Shown here piece after piece: positions 35,053 to 41,129 of a stretch of DNA of 64,000 nucleotides. A model generated the notes under the pieces. That model made no database searches, was not told the DNA's origin, and saw only the letters and a program-made list of their open reading frames with translations. Source of the stretch: Palsa-504 sp963744575. GTDB lineage: Bacteria; Actinomycetota; Actinomycetes; Streptosporangiales; Streptosporangiaceae. Made by a program: the position numbers and the translations under genes. How positions within the stretch are numbered: the first letter of the stretch is position 1; every line of letters begins with the position of its first letter. The stretch lies in the NCBI GenBank assembly GCA_963744575.1, contig CAVUUF010000016.1:682001-746000 (forward strand). The letters are read 5' to 3'.

Positions 35053-35659
35053 GTGTACTCCGTTCCACTCGTTGAATAGTGTATAAGCGTAGACGATCAT
35101 CGCACGATAAGGGTGCGGCAACCCCCAATTACATTGCACGCGGTCTGCTGAACGTTGGCCGCCGGCTTCCCGGTGAACTCGCGGACGCCCGAAGAAGTCA
35201 CCAACGGTATGCGAGCGCGTACCTAAAGGCAGGCAGCGGACCGCGAGCCGGACGCACTCCGCTACGATGTGAAACCGTTTGCTTTGATTCCGGTCATGCC
35301 GAAACGGGTGCGCCGCTTGGCCGGCGTTCGCATTGCCCGGGTTCGCTTGCCTTATGGCCGAGAGCGAACAAGCCTGGTTAGCGGGCTGCGCCGGCGCCTG
35401 GCGCATTAGCGGGTTAACCGTGATGCACGTGCACCAGCTTCTCGTTTCGCCGTGCCGAACACTCAGGATTCTTCCAGCTTCGCCTGAAAAGGGACGGGCG
35501 GGCCATTGATCGCGCGGTCACGATGCTTAGGTGTCGTCCCGGCCCGCCGGTGCAGCCTGGCGGCAAGGTACACGAGCCCGGTCTGGCGCGGCGTGTCTGC
35601 GCGCTGGGTGCACGCCACCTGCGGCGTTGCGTCACAGACGACCAGCGGGTACCGGCGAA
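35053..35659. other. Gene-poor stretch upstream of lsr2
   Basis: About 600 bases with no convincing coding region. Several short open frames exist on both strands, none with a recognisable motif or good ribosome site. The first 60 bases probably hold the lsr2 promoter. G+C is lower than in the flanking genes, and the segment adjoins a decayed cyclase gene, so it may be residual DNA from lost genes. Confidence 0.5.
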
Positions 35660-36000
35660 GCCCGACAGTTCCCCTCGGCGAGATATCCGATCTGCTTAGC
35701 AAGGCGAACTGATCCTGTCTCGTGGAGACTTTCCGCCACCTTGCCATCCTCGAAACGCCAAACGGCAAAGTCCCGCGCCTCCGCCGGCCCGCCGACGGCC
35801 TTGACGGCCCCCATATTGACCGGCAGGGATCCCCGTGTCGCGGTTTATCGCGAACTGAGAACATGTCCTCGATGGTCGCGGTGAGATCTGGGCGGCCAGC
35901 CGGTCGCTTCTGTATCCTGCGTTCAGGCTCGGGGCCGCCGACGAGCACACCATTGGCCCGGACGTTCTCGCTGAACGGGTCATCCGTAAGCGCGGTATTT
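35660..36000 (-). pseudogene. SnoaL-like ester cyclase, decayed
   Basis: Two pieces of a SnoaL/ester-cyclase (NTF2-fold) protein are seen in different frames. The 5' piece ends PDLTATIEDMFSVRDK; the 3' piece reads AEARDFAVWRFEDGKVAE and AKQIGYL. Between them, the stretch that should encode the VRGTHxGE-like strand is garbled, so at least one indel has occurred, and no intact start was found. The ancestral protein was probably about 130-140 residues. Confidence 0.55.
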
Positions 36001-36385
36001 CCCGTCCATCACGCCGAGAGACACGTTCATGTGATGTTCACTGTCGGCCCGGTCGGTCATGCTCTTTCCTCGCTGAAAACGTTCCGAAAGCGACCCCCGG
36101 CCACGAGGCGATCAGGGTCCCGGCCCGCACCAGGCCACGGTGCACCCGGAAGTTCTTAATAGCCCCGAACGGTCCGGGTTACCGGCCCGGTTTTCGTCCG
36201 AGTGGCCGCGGGCAGGCGCCGCGGACGACGTTGGCGCCGAACGCCGTGCCGGCCCCGGCCCCGGCGCCCCACCCGCTGGGTATCCAGCCAACTGACCAGC
36301 GCATGCTCGCCTGCGGCCCGGTCCGGACGTACGCTCTGTATGGTTACGGCTGCGCGTCCTATCCCTACTGATCCGGGAGTCGGTT
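36001..36385. other. Intergenic stretch without a gene I can support
   Basis: About 385 bases between the decayed cyclase and the small protein at 36386. It contains a copy of the dispersed CCGAACGG motif at 36158-36180 and a G+C-rich stretch at 36200-36280. Open frames on the minus strand here lack recognisable motifs. The promoter of the 36386 gene should lie at its right end. Confidence 0.4.
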
Positions 36386-36583
36386 GTGGGCATCCTTTCC
36401 TGGTTCCGTTCTCGCCGGTCACCAGACGCCCCGGACAGCGGGGCGCAGAGCCTGATCAGGCTCCGCTACGAGGACCCGGCCTTCGAGCCAATTGAGGAAG
36501 CCGCAGCCGCGGACGTCGCCCGGGTGGAGGAGGACGACAAGTATTTTGGCGCCGACTCCCCCGCCAAGCAGGACGAACTCTGA
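36386..36583 (+). CDS. Small acidic conserved protein
   Basis: A 65-residue protein with a basic N-terminus (MGILSWFRSRR) and an acidic remainder (EEAAAADVARVEEDDKYFG). GTG 36386 has GGGAG about 6 nt upstream. The WFRSRR-acidic layout is seen in small actinomycete proteins of unknown function. It is isolated, with the peptidase E gene 200 bases downstream. Short, so coding status rests on the ribosome site and codon bias. Confidence 0.55.
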   Translation: MGILSWFRSRRSPDAPDSGAQSLIRLRYEDPAFEPIEEAAAADVARVEEDDKYFGADSPAKQDEL

Positions 36584-36774
36584 CCGCGTGACTCCCTGGC
36601 GCGCGGGTATCGCCGCTGAAACAACGCGGGCGTCAATCAGCTCCCCCGGGGACGCTGGCACGTTTCCGGGGCACGAACCCGCTTCGTTCGGTCCATAAGG
36701 GGATTCGGGGAGCGGCCGTGAAGTTACCTACGGTGTAAAGTGGACGCTGGTTTTGCTTGCAGGCAGTAAGCCGC

Positions 36775-36780
36775 TAGCGT
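36775..36780 (+). promoter_or_regulatory. Putative -10 box for leaderless peptidase E gene
   Basis: TAGCGT ends 6 nt before the ATG at 36787; TTGCTT at 36753-36758 is a possible -35 with a 16-bp spacer. No ribosome site precedes the ATG. Confidence 0.45.
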
Positions 36781-36786
36781 GCCACC

Positions 36787-37497
36787 ATGGCAGCGGATGG
36801 GCGACGGCACGTAATCGCGATCGGCGGCGGCATGCGCGTACCAGATGGCCGGGCGCCAGTGCACATGGATTACGCGCTGCGGCTGACCGGCAGGCCAGAG
36901 CCCCGGATCTGTGTGCTCAACACCGCCGGCGGCGACGATCCGCGGTGGACGCTGAACATGTACTCCCGCTTCGCCGGGCACCCGGCCAGGCTCAGCCATC
37001 TGGCCCTGTTCCCGATGCCCAACGTGGCCGACCCCGAGGACCTCCTGCTGTCCCAGGACGTCATCTTCGTCGGCGGCGGCAGCGTGGCGAACATGGTGGC
37101 CGTGTGGCGGGTGCACGGGCTCGACCAGATCTTCCGCAAGGCATGGCAGGCGGGCATCGTGCTGGCCGGGTCGAGCGCCGGGGGGATCTGCTGGTTCGAG
37201 GGCGGGACGACGGACTCGTTCGGCCGTGAGCTCCGGGCGTTCACCGACGGGCTCGGGCTGCTGGCTGGCAGCTACTGCCCGCACTACGACTCCGAGCCGA
37301 CCCGGCGGCCGCTGTACCACCGGCTGATCGAGGACGGCACGCTGTCCGGCGGCATCGCGTGTGACGACGGCGCGGCGGCGCACTTCGTCGACGACGAGCT
37401 GGCCGAGCTGACCGCGGACCGCCCGGGGGCGAGCGGGTACCGGGTCGAGCCCGGGGACACCGAGATCCGGCTCGAGACCCGGTTCCTGGACAGCTGA
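36787..37497 (+). CDS. Peptidase E (S51 family)
   Basis: A 236-residue member of peptidase family S51, related to aspartyl dipeptidase and cyanophycinase in the class I GATase fold. The nucleophile elbow is LAGSSAGGICWF (Ser near residue 127), with FVGGGSVANMVAVW before it and SYCPHYDSEPTRRP after it supplying the His. It is probably cytosolic and cleaves dipeptides with N-terminal Asp or related substrates. It appears to be transcribed alone and leaderless. Confidence 0.87.
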   Translation: MAADGRRHVIAIGGGMRVPDGRAPVHMDYALRLTGRPEPRICVLNTAGGDDPRWTLNMYSRFAGHPARLSHLALFPMPNVADPEDLLLSQDVIFVGGGSVANMVAVWRVHGLDQIFRKAWQAGIVLAGSSAGGICWFEGGTTDSFGRELRAFTDGLGLLAGSYCPHYDSEPTRRPLYHRLIEDGTLSGGIACDDGAAAHFVDDELAELTADRPGASGYRVEPGDTEIRLETRFLDS

Positions 37498-37571
37498 GCC
37501 AGGCGCCCGCCCGGGCCGGAACGGGGGGCCATCGGGGGGTCTATGGCCAGGGGTGGAGGCGCGGTTCTACC

Positions 37572-37718
37572 GACGGTGAGACCGCGGCCGAGCTATTCGT
37601 CAGCGAGGGCACGGTCAAGACCCATGTCAACCACCTGTTCACCAAGCTGCGGCTGCGGGACCGGGCGGCAGCCGTAGTCTTCGCCTTCGACCACGGGCTG
37701 GTCAGGCGGCCGGGCTAG
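37572..37718 (+). pseudogene. LuxR/NarL response-regulator C-terminal fragment
   Basis: The frame reads ETAAELFVSEGTVKTHVNHL and FTKLRLRDRAAAVVFAFDHG before a TAG at 37716: the last 45 residues of a NarL-type output domain, recognition helix included. The receiver and the first HTH helix are missing, and the preceding bases show no coding signal. It is a decayed fragment. Confidence 0.65.
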
Positions 37719-37766
37719 GGCGCCAGGCGCCGGCCCGGCGGGGCGCGGCGGCGGGACCGGGGCGGG

Positions 37767-37790
37767 AAACCCGGCCCGTTCGGGATAAAT
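37767..37790 (-). repeat. Dispersed 3'-end motif, copy 2
   Basis: In the sense of the gene that ends at 37796, the motif ATTTATCCCGAACGGGCC, followed by GGGTTT, begins 5 bases after the stop. On the plus strand it shares AAACCCGGCCCGTTCGG with 23599-23622. Confidence 0.5.
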
Positions 37791-37795
37791 GGCCG

Positions 37796-37996
37796 CTACG
37801 GACGGGTGGCGCGGCGCAGCGACCAGCCCAGGGCGGCGAACGCGCACACGGGCAGCAGCCACCAGGCGTTGACACCGGCCGCGTGGACCAGCAGCGCGGT
37901 CAGCACCAGGCCGGCCACCACGACCACCGCGACGCGCCAGTCGTCGCCGACGACGAAGTCGTAGGCGAAGGCGCCGATGGATTTGAGCCGCCTCAT
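37796..37996 (-). CDS. Small membrane protein
   Basis: A 66-residue protein with two hydrophobic segments (WRVAVVVVAGLVLTALLVHA and AWWLLPVCAFAALGW) and a basic tail. Its ATG overlaps the stop of the upstream membrane gene (ATGA), so the two are translated together and may form a complex. I do not recognise the family. Confidence 0.7.
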   Translation of the reverse strand: MRRLKSIGAFAYDFVVGDDWRVAVVVVAGLVLTALLVHAAGVNAWWLLPVCAFAALGWSLRRATRP

Positions 37997-38763
37997 GAGC
38001 TGATCACCTTCTCCGAGGAGCGGGCCGCCGGACTGTTCCCGCGGCGCGGCCGGAGCAGGGCCGTGTACCCCAGCGACACCAGCGCCACCACCGGCACCAG
38101 CACGAGCAGGGCCCCGTCGTGACCCGGCCAGGAGACGCCGGCGCCCTCGGCCCCCCAGAAGATACCGAACGAGGTGAGCATGATGCCCACCGCGAACTTC
38201 ATCGCATTCTCCGGCACCCGGGCCAGCGGCGCCCGCACCGCGATACCCGTCACCGCGACCGCCACCACGGCCGCCGCCGCGCCGATCACGGCGGCGCCGA
38301 CGTTGTGCTGGTTGGCGCCGAACGTGATCACGATGAAGACCACCTCCAGGCCCTCGAGCAGCACGCCCTTGAACGAGAGCGTGAAGGCGTACCAGTCGCT
38401 GACGCCGCGGCGGGACGAGGGCGCCGCCTCCTTGGCCGCCGCCACCTCGCGCAGGTAGGCGCTGGCCTCATCGTGCAGCGCCTTGTACCCGGTCGCGCGG
38501 AGGATGGCCTTGCGCAGCCACTGCAGCCCGAAGATGGCCAGCAGGGCGCCGACCACCAGGCGCAGCGCGGTCAGCGGCAGCAAGGTGATGGTCGGTCCGA
38601 GCACGGCCACGACCACGGCCAGCACGACCAGGGCGGCCGCCATTCCCTGGAAGGTGGAGCGCCACTCGCGGGTCAGGCCGGCGGCGAGCACGATGGTCAG
38701 CGCCTCGATGGCCTCCACCGCGCAGGCGACGAAGACGGTCAGGATGAGGGGAAGCGCGGTCAC
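37993..38763 (-). CDS. COG4280-type membrane protein
   Basis: A 256-residue protein with about seven helices. The FVACAVEAIEALTIVLAAGL and KGVLLEGLEVVFIVITFGA segments carry paired Glu residues within helices and are related to each other, suggesting an internal duplication as in ion transporters of the UPF0016/TerC kind. This fits COG4280; the transported ion is unknown. It is co-translated with the small membrane protein downstream and divergent from chrB. Confidence 0.78.
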   Translation of the reverse strand: MTALPLILTVFVACAVEAIEALTIVLAAGLTREWRSTFQGMAAALVVLAVVVAVLGPTITLLPLTALRLVVGALLAIFGLQWLRKAILRATGYKALHDEASAYLREVAAAKEAAPSSRRGVSDWYAFTLSFKGVLLEGLEVVFIVITFGANQHNVGAAVIGAAAAVVAVAVTGIAVRAPLARVPENAMKFAVGIMLTSFGIFWGAEGAGVSWPGHDGALLVLVPVVALVSLGYTALLRPRRGNSPAARSSEKVISS

Positions 38764-38798
38764 GTGGCTCCTTCCAGGTCCAGTGCTTGAATATTCGG

Positions 38799-39359
38799 GT
38801 GACTGAGAAGACTCCCAGTAAAGACGGGGACGCGGGCTGGCTGGTGCTCATCTACCGGGTGCCGCCCGAGCCAACCCGGTTGCGTTCCACCGTATGGCGG
38901 CGGATCAAGAGCCTGGGCGCCATATACCTGCAGAACTCGGCCGCCGCGCTGCCGGCCAGCGCGGCCACCGAACGCGCGCTGCGCAAGCTCAGACGGGAGA
39001 TCATCGACATGTCCGGGACGGCCGTGCTGCTGTCCTGCTCGGTGCTGGCGGGCGAACCGGACGTGCTCAAGGCCTTCCAGGCGGCCAGGAACGACGAGTA
39101 CGAGGAGATCGTGGACCGCTGCGAGGACTTCCTGGCGCAGGTGAAGAAGGAGTACACGGAAAACCACTTCACCTACGCCGAGCTCGAGGAGAACGAGGTC
39201 GACCTGGTCAAGCTGCGCAACTGGTTCGCCAGGGTGCGCGAACGCGACGCCTTCGACGCGGCCGGAAGGCAGGCGGCCGAGAAGGCGATCGACGAGTGCG
39301 AGCAGTCGCTCGAGGCCTATGCCGCCCGGGTATACGCCGAGGAAACGGAGAGCCGCTGA
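38799..39359 (+). CDS. ChrB N-terminal domain protein (chromate-resistance family)
   Basis: A 186-residue protein matching the N-terminal domain of ChrB, a regulator of chromate efflux: WLVLIYRVPPEPTRLRSTVW, LGAIYLQNSAAALP and a helical C-terminus. The C-terminal part of full ChrB is absent, as in stand-alone family members. No chrA is adjacent; the divergent COG4280 pair may be its partner. GTG 38799 has TTGAAT 6 nt upstream; TTG 38787 would add four residues. Confidence 0.82.
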   Translation: MTEKTPSKDGDAGWLVLIYRVPPEPTRLRSTVWRRIKSLGAIYLQNSAAALPASAATERALRKLRREIIDMSGTAVLLSCSVLAGEPDVLKAFQAARNDEYEEIVDRCEDFLAQVKKEYTENHFTYAELEENEVDLVKLRNWFARVRERDAFDAAGRQAAEKAIDECEQSLEAYAARVYAEETESR

Positions 39360-39527
39360 CCACCGGCTCCGCACTGCCAGCACGAGCTCCTCCTTCTCCG
39401 TTTCCTGTCCATTGCAACAGCTGTTAGCTTATAGCACTAACCGGAGTTATATCGGACTCGCCCGGCAACGGGTCCCATCTCGAGCGCGGGCGCGGCCGTG
39501 GCCGGGCTGGGACACCGGGCGATGCCC

Positions 39528-39533
39528 TACGAT
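39528..39533 (+). promoter_or_regulatory. Putative -10 box for leaderless pepA
   Basis: TACGAT ends 7 nt before the ATG at 39541 and no Shine-Dalgarno sequence is present, as expected of a leaderless transcript. Confidence 0.45.
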
Positions 39534-39540
39534 CAGCAGA

Positions 39541-41070
39541 ATGACGGTCACACTGCTTACCAGCCAGTCAGCGCCGACGACAACCGACGCGGATGTCCTC
39601 GTAACCGGCGTGTTCCAGGGCTCAGACGGCCCGGTTCTCACGCTGAGCACGGATGAGTTCGATCTGATGACCGCGCTTGCCGCGCTCGGCGCGACGGGCA
39701 AGGCCGAGGAGATCATCAAGATCCCGACGGCGGGGCATCTGCCGGCCCCGGTCATCGTCGCCGTGGGCCTGGGCCCGGAGCCCGGGACCGCCGATGCGGG
39801 GCCCGCGGAACGCCAGGCCTACCTGGAGCGGCTGCGCCGCGCGGCCGGCGCCGCCGTCCGCGATCTGGTCGCCGGTTCGGCCGGACGCGCCAGGCATGCC
39901 GTGATCGCGCTGCCCGCGGGCGAACCGGACGAGGCCGAGGCGGTGGCGCTGGGCGGGCTGCTCGGCGGTTACGTCTTCAGGAAGTACCGGACGACCGCGG
40001 GCGCGCCCGGTGACGTCGAGCTGATCATGCACACGGCCCGCGAGGACGCGGTGCGCCAGGCCCGGATCCTGGCCGACGCGATGACGCTCGTCCGCGACCT
40101 GGTGAACACCGCTCCCGCCAACCTGGTCCCCGCGGACCTGGCCGCGGCGGCCGAGCAGGTGGCCACGGCGCACGGCCTCGGCGTGCAGGTGCTCGACGAG
40201 AACGAACTGGCCAAGGAGGGTTACGGCGGCATACTGGCGGTGGGCATGGGTTCGGCTCACCCGCCGCGGCTGGTCCGGCTCGAGTACGCCCACCCGGACG
40301 CCGTCCGCACCGTGGTGTTCGCGGGCAAGGGCATCACGTTCGACTCGGGCGGCCTCTCGCTCAAGCCGTCGAAGGCGATGGAGACGATGAAGGCCGACAT
40401 GGGCGGCGCTGCGGCGGTGCTGGCCGCGGTCCAGGCCGTCGCCGAACTCGGCCCGGCGGTGAACCTGGTCGGCTACCTCCCGCTCGCCGAGAACATGCCG
40501 GGCGGCGGCGCGCAGCGCCCGTCCGACGTCATCACCATCTACGGCGGCAAGACCGTGGAAGTGCTGAACACCGACGCCGAGGGCCGGCTCGTGCTCGCCG
40601 ATGCCCTGGCCCGGTCCGAGGCCGACGGTCCCAGCCTGCTCGTCGACGTGGCTACACTGACAGGTGCGCAGACAGTGGCGCTCGGCAACCGCACGGCCGG
40701 GGTGATGGCCAGCGACGATTCGCTGGCCACCGGCATCGCGGACGCCGCCAGGCGGGCGGGCGAGGCCATGTGGCCGATGCCACTGCCCGAGGACCTGCGC
40801 AAGGGACTGGATTCCACCGTGGCGGACATCGCCAACGTGTCCGGAGACCGCAGCGGCGGCATGCTGGTCGCCGGGCTGTTCCTGCGCGAGTTCGTGCCGG
40901 CCGGAGTCCGCTGGGCCCACCTGGACATCGCCGGGCCCGCCTATAACGACGGCGGCCCCTACGGGTACACCGCCAAGGGCGGCACCGGGGCAGCGGTCCG
41001 GACGCTGGTGCAGATCGCGGGGGACGTGGCGGAAGGCAAGCTCGCCGGCGACCCGGCCGACGGCAAGTGA
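39541..41070 (+). CDS. pepA: Leucyl aminopeptidase (M17)
   Basis: A 509-residue two-zinc cytosolic aminopeptidase. Metal and catalytic residues are seen in GKGITFDSGGLSLKPS, MKADMGGAAAVLAAV and NTDAEGRLVLADAL (the family signature). The N-terminal 170 residues are the less conserved regulatory domain. pepA precedes lpdA and sucB in many actinomycetes, as here (60 bases to lpdA). Nothing is unusual except the apparent leaderless start. Confidence 0.93.
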   Translation: MTVTLLTSQSAPTTTDADVLVTGVFQGSDGPVLTLSTDEFDLMTALAALGATGKAEEIIKIPTAGHLPAPVIVAVGLGPEPGTADAGPAERQAYLERLRRAAGAAVRDLVAGSAGRARHAVIALPAGEPDEAEAVALGGLLGGYVFRKYRTTAGAPGDVELIMHTAREDAVRQARILADAMTLVRDLVNTAPANLVPADLAAAAEQVATAHGLGVQVLDENELAKEGYGGILAVGMGSAHPPRLVRLEYAHPDAVRTVVFAGKGITFDSGGLSLKPSKAMETMKADMGGAAAVLAAVQAVAELGPAVNLVGYLPLAENMPGGGAQRPSDVITIYGGKTVEVLNTDAEGRLVLADALARSEADGPSLLVDVATLTGAQTVALGNRTAGVMASDDSLATGIADAARRAGEAMWPMPLPEDLRKGLDSTVADIANVSGDRSGGMLVAGLFLREFVPAGVRWAHLDIAGPAYNDGGPYGYTAKGGTGAAVRTLVQIAGDVAEGKLAGDPADGK

Positions 41071-41129
41071 AATGATGAAGACTGGGTAGGCCAGCTAGGG
41101 CTGACTGGCTGACTAAGGAGGCTTGAGGG

